Source of the DNA: Streptomyces cinnabarinus
GTDB taxonomy: Bacteria; Actinomycetota; Actinomycetes; Streptomycetales; Streptomycetaceae
Direction: 5' to 3'
Length of the DNA stretch: 64,000 bases
Assembly: GCF_027270315.1 (NCBI RefSeq)
Contig: NZ_CP114413.1
Coordinates: 1,736,001 to 1,800,000 of the forward strand
Part shown: one piece after another, positions 7,961 to 19,436 of the stretch
Position numbering within the stretch: the stretch's first letter is position 1
How the letters are laid out: each line of letters begins with the position of its first letter
The notes under the pieces: generated by a model
Seen by the model: only the letters and a program-made list of their open reading frames with translations
What the model was told of the DNA's origin: nothing
Databases searched by the model: none
Made by a program: the position numbers and the translations under genes

Positions 7961-9223
7961 TCAGCCGAGCTTGGACTCCAGCTCGGCCACGATCTCGTTG
8001 ACGCCGATCGCCGTCTGCTCGCCGGTCTCCATGTCCTTGAGCTGGACGACGCCTTCCGCGAGGTCGCGCTCACCGGCCACGACGGTGTAGCGGGCGCCAC
8101 TGCGGTTGGCGTTCTTCATGGCGCCCTTGAGGCCCTTCGCGCCGTACGAGAAGTCCGCCGCGATGCCGACCTTGCGCAGCTCGGTGACCTTCGCGAACAG
8201 GACCCGCCGGGCCTCCTCGCCGAGCGGCACCGCGAACACGCTGGTCGTGGAGGGCAGCGCGAGCTCCACGCCCTCGGCCTCCAGGGCGAGGACCGTGCGG
8301 TCGACGCCGAGGGCCCATCCGACGGACGGCAGCGCGGGGCCGCCGATCATCTCGGACAGACCGTCGTAGCGGCCGCCGCCGCCCACCGCGGACTGGGAGC
8401 CCAGGCCGTCGTGGACGAACTCGAAGGTCGTGCGCGTGTAGTAGTCGAGGCCGCGCACCAGCTTGGCGTCGTCCTCGAAGGCCACGCCCGCGGCCGTGAT
8501 CAGTTCGCGGACCTCCTCGTGGTACGCCTTGCAGGCGTCGCAGAGATAGTCGCGCAGCAGGGGCGCCTCCCCGAGCTGCTTCTGGACCGACTCGCGCTTG
8601 TCGTCGAGGACGCGCAGCGGGTTGATCTCCGCGCGGCGCAGGGTGTCCTCGTCGAGGTCCAGGCCGCGCAGGAAGTCCTGGAGGGCGGCGCGGTAGACCG
8701 GACGGCACTCCGCGTCGCCGAGGCTGTTGAGCAGGATACGGAAGTCGCGCAGGCCCAGCGAGCGGTACGCCTGGTCCGCCAGGATGATCAGCTCGGCGTC
8801 CAGCGCCGGGTCCTCGGCCCCGATCGCCTCGGCGCCGACCTGGGAGAAGTGGCGGTAACGGCCCTTCTGGGGGCGCTCGTAGCGGTAGTACGAGCCGGAG
8901 TACCAGAGCTTGACCGGGAGGTTGCCCGCCTTGTGCAGGTTGGCCTCCAGCGCGGCGCGCAGCACGGAGGCGGTTCCCTCGGGACGCAGCGCGAGCTGGT
9001 CGCCGCCCTTGGTCTCGAACGCGTACATCTCCTTGGTCACGATGTCGGTGGACTCACCGACACCGCGCGCGAACAGCTCGACGTTCTCGAAGCCGGGCGT
9101 CTCGATGTAGCCGTAGCCGGAGTTGCGCAGCGGAGCCGCGATCGCCTCGCGGACGGCCAGGAACTTGGCGCTGTCCGGCGGGATCAGGTCGTAGGTGCCC
9201 TTGGGGGCCTTGAAGGTGCTCAC
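7961..9223 (-). CDS. hisS: Histidyl-tRNA synthetase
   Basis: A 420-residue class II synthetase that charges tRNA-His. Motif 2 is around LRPEGTASVLRA (residues 79-90), the HisA signature is GLDYYTRTTFEF and motif 3 lies in WALGVDRTVLAL, followed by the C-terminal anticodon-binding domain. The GTG start (VSTFKAPKGTYD) is preceded by GAGAGA and matches the family's N-terminus. It lies 13 bases after the metallo-hydrolase gene and is probably cotranscribed with it. Confidence 0.97.
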   Translation of the reverse strand: MSTFKAPKGTYDLIPPDSAKFLAVREAIAAPLRNSGYGYIETPGFENVELFARGVGESTDIVTKEMYAFETKGGDQLALRPEGTASVLRAALEANLHKAGNLPVKLWYSGSYYRYERPQKGRYRHFSQVGAEAIGAEDPALDAELIILADQAYRSLGLRDFRILLNSLGDAECRPVYRAALQDFLRGLDLDEDTLRRAEINPLRVLDDKRESVQKQLGEAPLLRDYLCDACKAYHEEVRELITAAGVAFEDDAKLVRGLDYYTRTTFEFVHDGLGSQSAVGGGGRYDGLSEMIGGPALPSVGWALGVDRTVLALEAEGVELALPSTTSVFAVPLGEEARRVLFAKVTELRKVGIAADFSYGAKGLKGAMKNANRSGARYTVVAGERDLAEGVVQLKDMETGEQTAIGVNEIVAELESKLG

Positions 9224-9236
9224 GGAAAGTCTCTCG

Positions 9237-9947
9237 TCACATTCCTCGTCGGGGAGCCTGCTGGGCTGCTCCCTGGCCGTCGGCCACCTGCCGCAGATAC
9301 GGGTTGGTGGCGCGTTCCTGGCCGATGGTCGTGTACTCGTTGTGACCGGGCAGCACCACGGTGGCGTCGTCGAGCGGCAGGACCACGCGGGCCAGGGACT
9401 CGAGCATGTCGTCCATGGAGCCACCGGGGAAGTCGGTGCGTCCGATGGAGCCGGCGAACAGCAGGTCGCCCGAGAACAGGATCGGCGGGATGTCCGCCGC
9501 CTCGGGCAGCCCGAAGGTCACCGACCCCTTGGTATGGCCCGGTGCGTGGGCGACGGTCAGCTCAAGGCCCGCCAGCTCCAGCTTCACGCCGTCGGTCAGT
9601 TCCTTGACGTCGTCCGGCTCCCCGATGGTCAGTTCGCCCATCAGCGGCATCCCGATGGAGCGGCCGAGCGCCCGCTCGGGGTCGCTCATCATGTACCGGT
9701 CCTCGGGGTGGATCCAGGCCGGTACGTCGTGCGCGCCGCACACGGGGACGACCGAGGCCACATGGTCGAGGTGGCCGTGGGTGAGGACGACGGCGACGGG
9801 CTTGAGGCGATGCTTTCTGATCGCTTCCTCGACGCCTTCGGCGGCCTGATGGCCAGGGTCGATGATCACGCACTCCTCACCGGCGGCGGGGGCGACGAGA
9901 TAACAGTTCGTCCCCCAGGCCCCGGCGGGGAACCCGGCAATGAGCAC
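9237..9947 (-). CDS. Metallo-beta-lactamase fold hydrolase (glyoxalase II-like)
   Basis: A 236-residue soluble enzyme with the complete metal set: THGHLDH, the APGHTKGS histidine, the SGDLLF aspartate and the LPGHNEYT histidine. Such proteins are often glyoxalase-II-like thioesterases or persulfide dioxygenases; the substrate is not determined. I chose the GTG at 9947 (VLIAGFPAGAWGTNCYLV) because AAGGA lies six bases upstream; a TTG at 9980 is the alternative. It precedes hisS by 13 bases, a common pairing in actinomycetes. Confidence 0.88.
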   Translation of the reverse strand: MLIAGFPAGAWGTNCYLVAPAAGEECVIIDPGHQAAEGVEEAIRKHRLKPVAVVLTHGHLDHVASVVPVCGAHDVPAWIHPEDRYMMSDPERALGRSIGMPLMGELTIGEPDDVKELTDGVKLELAGLELTVAHAPGHTKGSVTFGLPEAADIPPILFSGDLLFAGSIGRTDFPGGSMDDMLESLARVVLPLDDATVVLPGHNEYTTIGQERATNPYLRQVADGQGAAQQAPRRGM

Positions 9948-10093
9948 GATCGTCCTTCGTTGTGTCGGTTCGGGTGACAAGTCGGTGGGCTGCGCCTGAG
10001 GTCAGAGCCTACCGGCGCTGCCGATTCCTCAGCGAACCCATATACGGTACGGGGCACACCCAGACGCATACAGACGCTTGAGGAGACAACCCC

Positions 10094-10942
10094 GTGGTCA
10101 GCCAGGAACAGCGGCGGCGTCAGCTCGCCCGGGAGAAGTTCTTGCGGCAGCAGCAGCGGCGCACGGACGCGCGGCGCAAGTCACGCACGCGCAACGCGGT
10201 GATCGCGTCGGCGATCGGCGTCGTCCTCATCGGCAGCCTCGGGCTCTACACGGCGGGCGCCTTCGACGGGGACGACGGCAAGTCGAACGCGGGCGCGGAG
10301 GTCACGCCGAGCGCCGCGCCGACCAGCAAGGTCCCGGACCCGTGCGAGAAGGCGGCCAAGGGCGAGGTCGAGACCATGAGCTGGAAGAAGGAACCGGCCA
10401 TGACCATCGACAAGTCCGCGGACTACACGATGAAGCTGTCGACGACCTGCGGTGAGATCGACATAGCGCTCAAGGCCGAGGCCGCCCCGCACACGGTGAA
10501 CTCGTTCAACTTCCTGCTGAACAAGGGCTACCTGGACCACACCAAGTGCCACCGGCTGACGGACAGCGGCATCTACGTCCTGCAGTGCGGCGACCCGACG
10601 GGCACCGGCACCGGCGGGCCGGGCTACACCATCCCGGACGAGAACCTCAAGGACAAGGACGTCAAGGGCGACGTCTACCCGGCGGGCACGGTCGCGATGG
10701 CGAACCAGTTCAACGCCCAGACCGGTGAGGGCAAGGACTCCGGCGGCAGCCAGTTCTTCCTCGTCTACCAGGACAGTCCGCTGCCGGCCAACTACACGCC
10801 CTTCGGCACGGTGACCGAGTCGGGGATGAAGGTCCTCACGAAGCTCTCCGCCGCCGGGGCGCAGGCCGCGGACCCCACGACGGGCAACACGGCGCCCAAC
10901 GCGACCGTGGTGATCAACAAGGCAACTGTCAGCAAATCCTGA
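10094..10942 (+). CDS. Membrane-anchored cyclophilin-type peptidyl-prolyl isomerase
   Basis: A 282-residue protein with a basic cytoplasmic N-terminus, one membrane segment at about residues 34-53, and a cyclophilin domain from about residue 115 onward outside the membrane. The active-site region reads CHRLTDSGIYVLQCGDPTGTG; the catalytic arginine is retained but the usual FxQGGDP is altered to LQCGDP, with extra cysteines. The likely role is folding of secreted proteins. GTG at 10094 follows GAGGAG by eight bases. It is divergent from the metallo-hydrolase. Confidence 0.9.
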   Translation: MVSQEQRRRQLAREKFLRQQQRRTDARRKSRTRNAVIASAIGVVLIGSLGLYTAGAFDGDDGKSNAGAEVTPSAAPTSKVPDPCEKAAKGEVETMSWKKEPAMTIDKSADYTMKLSTTCGEIDIALKAEAAPHTVNSFNFLLNKGYLDHTKCHRLTDSGIYVLQCGDPTGTGTGGPGYTIPDENLKDKDVKGDVYPAGTVAMANQFNAQTGEGKDSGGSQFFLVYQDSPLPANYTPFGTVTESGMKVLTKLSAAGAQAADPTTGNTAPNATVVINKATVSKS

Positions 10943-11078
10943 CCCCCCAACTGCGAAATTTCGGTCGCGCGGGATGCGGACAGGCAACCCGCCGGTCGCC
11001 TATGTTGGCCGTGACGAAACTGTGGACGATGCCCGGGGGCACTGAAGCCCCTCGCAGGCATCATGTGGAGGAGGCGCT

Positions 11079-12308
11079 GTGAGCAGCGACCCGTGGGGCC
11101 GCGTCGACGAGACGGGGACCGTGTACGTGCGTACGGCCGACGGCGAGCAGGTCGTCGGTTCCTGGCAGGCCGGCTCCCCTGAGGAGGCGCTGGCCTACTT
11201 CGAGCGCAAGTACGAGGGCCTGGTTGTCGAGATCGGCCTCCTCGAGAAGCGAGTGAAGACCACCGACCTGTCGGCGAAGGACGCCCAGGTGGCGATCGAC
11301 CACATCCGCGAGCAGGTCGACGCGCACCACGCGGTCGGTGACCTGGACGCGCTGCGGCAGCGTCTGGACAAGCTCGTGGAGTCGGTCGACAAGCGTCGCG
11401 AGGAGCGCAAGCAGCAGCGCGCCAAGCAGTCCGACGAGGCCCGGCACGCCAAGGAGGCGCTGGTCGTCGAGGCGGAGGAGCTGGCCCAGTCCGACCAGTG
11501 GCGGGCGGCCGGTGAGCGGCTGCGGGCGCTGGTGGACACCTGGAAGGGGCTGCCGCGTCTCGACCGCAAGTCCGACGACGAGCTGTGGCACCGCTTCTCG
11601 CACGCGCGCTCGGCGTTCTCCAAGCGGCGCAAGGCGCACTTCGCGGCGCTGGACGCGCAGCGCGAGGAGGCCCGCAAGACCAAGGAGCGGCTGGTCTCCG
11701 AGGCCGAGGCGCTGTCCGGGTCGACGGACTGGGGTCCGACGGCCGCGCGCTACCGCGAGCTGATGGCGGAGTGGAAGGCCGCGGGCCGGGCCCAGCGCGA
11801 GCACGAGGACGATCTGTGGAACCGCTTCCGCGGCGCCCAGGACGTGTTCTTCGCGGCGCGCAGCTCGGTCTTCGCCGAGCGGGACGCCGAGCAGTCGGAG
11901 AACCTCAAGCTGAAGGAGGAGCTGGCCCATGAGGCCGAGAAGATCCTCCCGGTGACGGATCTCAAGACCGCGCGGGCCGCGTTCCGGTCGATCAACGAGC
12001 GCTGGGAGGCCATCGGCCATGTGCCGCGGGACGCCCGGCCGAAGGTCGAGGGCCGGATGCACGCCGTGGAGCGGGCGATCCAGGAGGCCGAGGAGGCCGA
12101 GTGGCGCCGGACCAACCCGGAGGCACGCGCGCGTGCCGCGGGTCTGACCGGTCAGCTCCAGGCCGCCGTGGACAAGCTCCGCGGCCAGATCGAGCAGGCG
12201 CGCGCCCAGGGCAACAACGCCAAGGCCGACAAGCTGGAGCGCGAGCTGGAGGGCCGCCAGGCCCTGCTGGACCAGGCCCTGAAGGGCCTCCAGGAGTTCG
12301 GCGGCTGA
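11079..12308 (+). CDS. DUF349 domain coiled-coil protein
   Basis: A 409-residue, highly charged, mostly helical protein with three DUF349-type repeats, each containing a W-x-x-x-G/L-x-x-x core (WRAAGERLRALVDTWKGLP, WGPTAARYRELMAEWKAAG, FRSINERWEAIGHVP). DUF349 proteins occur near relA/translation genes in actinomycetes; no biochemical role is assigned. The GTG at 11079 follows GGAGGAGG. It converges on relA and is closed by a strong hairpin. Confidence 0.9.
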   Translation: MSSDPWGRVDETGTVYVRTADGEQVVGSWQAGSPEEALAYFERKYEGLVVEIGLLEKRVKTTDLSAKDAQVAIDHIREQVDAHHAVGDLDALRQRLDKLVESVDKRREERKQQRAKQSDEARHAKEALVVEAEELAQSDQWRAAGERLRALVDTWKGLPRLDRKSDDELWHRFSHARSAFSKRRKAHFAALDAQREEARKTKERLVSEAEALSGSTDWGPTAARYRELMAEWKAAGRAQREHEDDLWNRFRGAQDVFFAARSSVFAERDAEQSENLKLKEELAHEAEKILPVTDLKTARAAFRSINERWEAIGHVPRDARPKVEGRMHAVERAIQEAEEAEWRRTNPEARARAAGLTGQLQAAVDKLRGQIEQARAQGNNAKADKLERELEGRQALLDQALKGLQEFGG

Positions 12309-12320
12309 GACCGTAGGTGT

Positions 12321-12354
12321 GAAAGGGCCCCGCACTCCGGTGCGGGGCCCTTTC
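12321..12354. terminator. Bidirectional terminator hairpin
   Basis: A perfect 14-bp stem (GAAAGGGCCCCGCA and its complement) with a six-base loop. The A-rich and U-rich outer ends make it a good intrinsic terminator in both directions, between the convergent DUF349 and relA genes. Confidence 0.9.
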
Positions 12355-12386
12355 GTATGCCTCTACGGCAGCCGCCTCACACGTCT

Positions 12387-14930
<2,544 letters not shown>

Positions 14931-15152
14931 GAGGGCTCCTCGTGCGCGATCCGGGTCCCCCGGTCAGGCTCCGGAGACCCCATGGTAGCGATCCTGCGCC
15001 CCAGGATCGCCTTCAGGCCGATGTGAGGCCTGTACACCGGAGCAACATGAGAGACCGCCCGGGGATTCCTGGCCGGTGTCCTCCGGGTGGCCGAAGGCTT
15101 TCCGGGTCCTCACTCCCGCGTGCCGCACCGATGCGTGCCCGGACATGCGCGC

Positions 15153-15188
15153 GGGGCGCACGCCCCCCTTCCGGGAAGTGTGCGCCCC
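15153..15188 (-). terminator. Hairpin downstream of apt
   Basis: A nine-bp inverted repeat GGGGCGCAC...GTGCGCCCC with an 18-base loop, 16 bases past the apt stop. The loop is long, so function as a terminator of the sec-apt unit is plausible but not strong. The rest of 14931-15204 holds the relA promoter region, with nothing else recognisable. Confidence 0.5.
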
Positions 15189-15204
15189 GTGTGCACCGGG
15201 TTGC

Positions 15205-15744
15205 TCAGATCTTGAGCAGGGCCTCCAGAGGGGCACCGTCGAGCGCCGGTGCCAGGCGGTCGCGGCCGCCGAGGAAGCCGAGCTCCATCAGCACGGCGAG
15301 GCCCGCGACCTCGGCGCCCGCCCTGCGGATGAGCTGGATCGACGCCTCGGCGGTACCGCCGGTGGCGAGGACGTCGTCGACGACCAGCACCCGGTCCTCG
15401 GCGCTCAGGTCCTCGGCGTGCACCTCGATCTCCGCCGAGCCGTACTCCAGGTCATAGGCCTGGCTGAGGGTGGCTCCGGGGAGCTTGCCCGCCTTGCGCA
15501 CCGGGATGAAGCCCAGTCCGGCGCGGACGGCGACGGGGGCGCCGAGGATGAAGCCACGGGCCTCCAGGCCCACGACCTTGGTGGCGCCGGTTCGCTCGGC
15601 GATCCCCGCGAGGGTGTCGGTGAGCGCGGTGAACGCCGCCGGGTCCGCCAGGAGCGGGGTGATGTCCTTGAACATCACGCCCGGCTCCGGGTAGTCGGCC
15701 ACATCGCGGATACGGCTGAGCAGCAGCTCCTCGATGCCGGTCAT
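15205..15744 (-). CDS. apt: Adenine phosphoribosyltransferase
   Basis: A 179-residue purine-salvage enzyme converting adenine and PRPP to AMP. The PRPP-binding motif VLVVDDVLATGGTA is intact and the VGLEARGFILGAP segment is typical. The ATG overlaps the secF stop (ATGA), so it is translationally coupled to secF. The order secD-secF-apt-relA is conserved in Streptomyces and links purine nucleotide supply to the neighbouring ppGpp gene by position only. Confidence 0.96.
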   Translation of the reverse strand: MTGIEELLLSRIRDVADYPEPGVMFKDITPLLADPAAFTALTDTLAGIAERTGATKVVGLEARGFILGAPVAVRAGLGFIPVRKAGKLPGATLSQAYDLEYGSAEIEVHAEDLSAEDRVLVVDDVLATGGTAEASIQLIRRAGAEVAGLAVLMELGFLGGRDRLAPALDGAPLEALLKI

Positions 15745-16856
15745 CGGCGCTTCCCCGAGGGCCGGCCACGGCCCCGGCTGCGGGACGCGGGCTGGTTGCG
15801 GGGGCCGACGACCGCGTGCGGGGCGTCGTCCGGCTCGTCGCCCACGGGCTCGTCGATGACACCGGCGGTCAGCGGCTCGCCCTTGGCCGCGGCCTGGGCC
15901 CGCTTGGCGAGTACGCGCTTCCTGAGGGCCTTCATCTGCGGCTCGAGCTCCTTGAGATCGGCGACGAGCGGCGTGGCGATGAAGATCGAGGAGTACGCAC
16001 CGGCCGCGAGGCCGACGAACAGCGACAGCGAGATGTCGTTCAGCATGCCCGCGCCGAGGAAGCCGCCGCCGATGAACAGCAGGCCCGCCACCGGCAGCAG
16101 CGCGACCACCGTGGTGTTGATGGAGCGGACCAGGGTGCTGTTGATCGACCGGTTGGCGACGTCGCTGTAGGTCCAGCGGGTCTGTTTGGTGATGTCCTTC
16201 GTCTGTTCCTTGAGGCTGTCGAAGACGACGACTGTGTCGTACAGCGAGTAGCCGAGGATCGTCAGCAGACCGATCACCGTACCCGGGGTGACCTCGAAGC
16301 CCACCAGGGCGTAGATGCCGACCGTGATGGTGATGTCGTGGATCAGGGCGACGAACGCGGCGACCGCCATGCGCCACTCGAAGGCGATCGCCAGATAGAT
16401 CACGACCAGGACCAGGAAGATCCCGAGGCCCTGCCAGGCCTTGTTGGCGATCTGCTCACCCCAGCTGGGGCCGACCAGTTCGCCGGTGACGTCGTTCTCG
16501 TCGACCTTCAGGTCCTTGGCGAGCTCCGTGGAGACCCGGTCGGCCTCCTTGGTCTCGATGCCCGCGACCTGGATGCGGAGCGTGCCGTTGCCGAGCTTCT
16601 GGACGATCGCGTCGTGGCCGGAGGCCTCTTCCGCGTACTCCTGCGCCTGGGAGACGGAGACGGAGGTCTTCGGGGTGGTGAAGACCGCTCCGCCCTGGAA
16701 CTCGATGCCCATGTTCAGGCCGCGCACCGCGAGGCCCACGATCGCCGTGATGGTGATCAGGATGGACAGGCCGTACCAGATCTTGCGGTTGCCGACGAAG
16801 TCGTAGCCGATTTCGCCACGGTGCAGTCGGGCGCCGAGGTTGCCGAGCTTCGACAT
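15741..16856 (-). CDS. secF: Protein translocase subunit SecF
   Basis: A 371-residue six-TM protein of the SecDF complex, which uses proton motive force to aid late protein translocation. The N-terminal TM is followed by the P1 domain starting near GIEFQGGAVF, and the C-terminal TM bundle includes the conserved D-x-x-VV-x-D (LYDTVVVFDSLKE) of the RND-like family. A basic Arg/Ser-rich tail ends the protein. It starts one base after the secD stop and overlaps apt. Confidence 0.96.
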   Translation of the reverse strand: MSKLGNLGARLHRGEIGYDFVGNRKIWYGLSILITITAIVGLAVRGLNMGIEFQGGAVFTTPKTSVSVSQAQEYAEEASGHDAIVQKLGNGTLRIQVAGIETKEADRVSTELAKDLKVDENDVTGELVGPSWGEQIANKAWQGLGIFLVLVVIYLAIAFEWRMAVAAFVALIHDITITVGIYALVGFEVTPGTVIGLLTILGYSLYDTVVVFDSLKEQTKDITKQTRWTYSDVANRSINSTLVRSINTTVVALLPVAGLLFIGGGFLGAGMLNDISLSLFVGLAAGAYSSIFIATPLVADLKELEPQMKALRKRVLAKRAQAAAKGEPLTAGVIDEPVGDEPDDAPHAVVGPRNQPASRSRGRGRPSGKRR

Positions 16857-16857
16857 C

Positions 16858-18621
16858 TCACGCCTCCTTCGTCTCGATGGGGGCGGAGGGACGGCGGGTA
16901 CGGCGCAGTGGCGGCTGGGCCCCGAGACGCTTGGGGTCGAGACCGGACCAGGGGTGGCCGCTGGCGAAGAACTTCCTGCGCGCCAGGAGCGTCAGCAGCG
17001 GCTTGGTGAACAGGAACACCACGACCACGTCGAGCACGGTGGTCAGGCCGAGCGTGAACGCGAAGCCCTGGACCTTGCCGACGGTGACGACGAAGAGCAC
17101 CGCGGCGGCCAGGAACGACACGAAGTCGGAGACGAGGATGGTGCGCCGGGCGCGCGGCCAGGCCCGCTCGACGGCGGGACGCAGGGTGCGGCCCTCGCGG
17201 ATCTCGTCCCGGACGCGTTCGAAGTACACGATGAACGAGTCCGCTGTGATGCCGATGGCGACGATGGCACCGCAGACGGCCGGCAGGTTCAGCGCGAAGC
17301 CGATGGCCGGGCCGAGCAGCGACATGATCACGTAGGTGAGGGCGGCGGAGACCAGCAGCGAGGCGACCGCGATGAGCGACAGGCCCCGGTAGTAGACCAC
17401 CAGGTAGATGACGACCAGGGCGAGGCCGATCGCACCGGCGATCAGACCGGCCCGCAGCTGCTCACCGCCGAGCGCGGCGGTCACCGTGGTGACGCTGTCC
17501 TCGCCGAAGGTCAGCGGCAGGGCGCCGTACGACAGCATGTTGGCCAGGGACTGCGCGGACGCCTGGTCGAAGTTGCCGGAGATCTCGGCCGTGCCGGCGG
17601 TCAGCGCCTCGCTGACCCGGGGGTCGGAGACGACGTCGTTGTCCAGGACGATGGCGAACTGGTTCTGCGGGGGCTGGTTCTGGGCGAGCTTGCCGGTGAT
17701 GTCACCGAACTTCTTGCGGCCCTCGCCGGTGAACTTCATGTTGACGGTCCAGCCGGCGGCGGTCTGGGTGTTGAACGACGCCTCGGCGCTGTCGACCTCG
17801 GTGCCGTCGACCTCGGCCGGGCCGAGGATGTACTTCTGCCACTGGCCGTCGGCGTTCTGGCCGCAGGCGACAGTGGAGTCCTCGGGCTTGGCGCCGTCAC
17901 CGGCATTGGCGCGGGCCGTCTCGTCGGTGCAGTCGAGCGCGGCGTACTGCGCTTCGAGCTTGCCGGCGTCCGCGGAGCCGGAGGGGCTGGCGCTTGCCGA
18001 CGGGGAGGCGCTGGAGCTCGCGCTGTCCGACGGGGTGGGGTCGGCCTTCAGGGCGTCGGTGGCCGCGCGGCCCTGCGTGGTGGAGGTCGCCGACGGCGTG
18101 CTGGACGCCGAGGGGGACGAGGAGGAGGTCGCCTTGTCCGTCGCCTTGTCGGTGGCCTTGTCCTTGGCGCCGCCGGAGGCGCTCGGGGACGGGCTGGTCG
18201 TCGCGGCGGCGCCGGAGACCTCGGTGGCGATGACCGGGCGGAAGTACAGCTTGGCGGTGGTGCCGACCTGGTCCCGGGCTTCCTTGGAGTTGGTGCCCTT
18301 GGGAATGTTGACGATGATGTTGCGATCGCCCTGGGTCTGGACCTCGGCCTCGGAGACACCAAGACCGTTGACGCGCCGCTCCATGATGTCGACGGCGGTG
18401 TCCATGTTGGTCTTGTTGATCGCCGATTCCTGGCCCGGCTCGGCCTCGGCGCGCAGCGTGATGCTCGTACCGCCGGCCAGGTCGATGCCCAGACGCGGGG
18501 TGGTGTGACCGGAGAGGAACATTCCCCCGGTGAGCGCCACGATGGCGATCAGAATGAGGGCCAGCGAGCGCCCCGGCTTGCTCTGGGCGCTCGCGCTCCG
18601 GCCCTTCTTAGGTGCTGCCAC
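16858..18621 (-). CDS. secD: Protein translocase subunit SecD
   Basis: A 587-residue SecD with TM1 at about 20-39, the large extracytoplasmic P1 domain, and the C-terminal five-TM bundle (GITADSFIVYFERVRDEI). Residues about 141-220 form a Ser/Pro/Ala/Thr-rich insertion with repeated KATDKAT and SPSAS units, absent from typical SecD of similar core. The start is GTG. It forms an operon with secF one base away; yajC lies 132 bases upstream across a hairpin. Confidence 0.95.
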   Translation of the reverse strand: MAAPKKGRSASAQSKPGRSLALILIAIVALTGGMFLSGHTTPRLGIDLAGGTSITLRAEAEPGQESAINKTNMDTAVDIMERRVNGLGVSEAEVQTQGDRNIIVNIPKGTNSKEARDQVGTTAKLYFRPVIATEVSGAAATTSPSPSASGGAKDKATDKATDKATSSSSPSASSTPSATSTTQGRAATDALKADPTPSDSASSSASPSASASPSGSADAGKLEAQYAALDCTDETARANAGDGAKPEDSTVACGQNADGQWQKYILGPAEVDGTEVDSAEASFNTQTAAGWTVNMKFTGEGRKKFGDITGKLAQNQPPQNQFAIVLDNDVVSDPRVSEALTAGTAEISGNFDQASAQSLANMLSYGALPLTFGEDSVTTVTAALGGEQLRAGLIAGAIGLALVVIYLVVYYRGLSLIAVASLLVSAALTYVIMSLLGPAIGFALNLPAVCGAIVAIGITADSFIVYFERVRDEIREGRTLRPAVERAWPRARRTILVSDFVSFLAAAVLFVVTVGKVQGFAFTLGLTTVLDVVVVFLFTKPLLTLLARRKFFASGHPWSGLDPKRLGAQPPLRRTRRPSAPIETKEA

Positions 18622-18715
18622 CTTCTCGTACTCCCTCTCGGGCCGCCTCTCGCCGGGTGGGCGTCGGCGGCCATGACATGTAGTCGGGATCCCCTGCGAG
18701 AGCCACGTGTCTCCC

Positions 18716-18743
18716 GGGGCGCGCGAGCGGGTCCGCGCGCCCC
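18716..18743 (-). terminator. Hairpin between yajC and secD
   Basis: A ten-bp stem GGGGCGCGCG / CGCGCGCCCC with an eight-base loop, 10 bases after the yajC stop and about 95 bases before the secD start. It could attenuate transcription from yajC into secDF or act as an mRNA-stability element. Confidence 0.55.
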
Positions 18744-18753
18744 CGGTCAGCGG

Positions 18754-19251
18754 CTACTTGGCGTCGGAGTCGCCGTCGGACTTCTTCGGCTCGCTGTCGG
18801 CCTTCGTCTCGGCGACCGCGACGTCGTCCGCGGGCTCCTCGTCGGCGTCCGCGTCCTTCTTCCCGAGGTCGACGGACTTCTCGTCGGAGGCGGCGGCAGC
18901 GTCGTCGGACTCGGTGAGGGAGGAGGCGTCGTCCGGGACGACGTCGGCGTCGGTCTTCAGGTCGTGCTCGACGCCATGGACGATGCGGTTGTACTCGTCG
19001 TCCGAGAGGACGGCACCGATGGCGTTCTTCGCGAAGAGCAGTTCCACACCCGGACCGGCGTCGACGAGGACGGTGTCCTCGTTGACCTCCTTGACCGTGG
19101 CATACATGCCCCCGATGGTGCGGACGCCGGAACCGGGCTGCATCTGGTTCCGCATGTCGGCCGCGGCTTGCTGCTTCTTCTTGGCCGACCGGGTCATCAG
19201 GAACATGGCCCCGATGAGCACGATGAACGGGAGGAGGGTCACGAGACTCAC
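18754..19251 (-). CDS. yajC: Preprotein translocase subunit YajC
   Basis: A 165-residue protein with one TM near residues 5-21 followed by the YajC core (QMQPGSGVRTIGGMYATVKEVNEDTVLVDAGPGVELLFAKNAIG). The last 70 residues are an acidic tail rich in Asp, Glu, Ser and Lys, longer than in E. coli YajC. It associates with SecDF. The start is GTG (VSLVTLLP); a second GTG three codons on is also possible. Confidence 0.93.
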   Translation of the reverse strand: MSLVTLLPFIVLIGAMFLMTRSAKKKQQAAADMRNQMQPGSGVRTIGGMYATVKEVNEDTVLVDAGPGVELLFAKNAIGAVLSDDEYNRIVHGVEHDLKTDADVVPDDASSLTESDDAAAASDEKSVDLGKKDADADEEPADDVAVAETKADSEPKKSDGDSDAK

Positions 19252-19405
19252 GGGTCGGAACTTCCTTCACACGACCGCGATGGGGAGCGGCCTGATGGTT
19301 GGGGGTATGTGTGCCGCCGACAACGGCGGCATCGGCGGAGTCTAAGCGAGTCCGCGTGCATGGAACAACGCTCAGCATGGCACCCAGGTTCCTGACCCGG
19401 CCAAT

Positions 19406-19426
19406 ACCGCGCCGTGATGGCGCGGT
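19406..19426 (-). terminator. Hairpin downstream of ruvB
   Basis: An eight-bp stem ACCGCGCC/GGCGCGGT with a five-base loop GTGAT, 10 bases past the ruvB stop. It is a candidate terminator of the ruvCAB operon. The remaining bases to 19252 contain the yajC promoter region, with no clear motif. Confidence 0.6.
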
Positions 19427-19436
19427 CACGGCGCCC

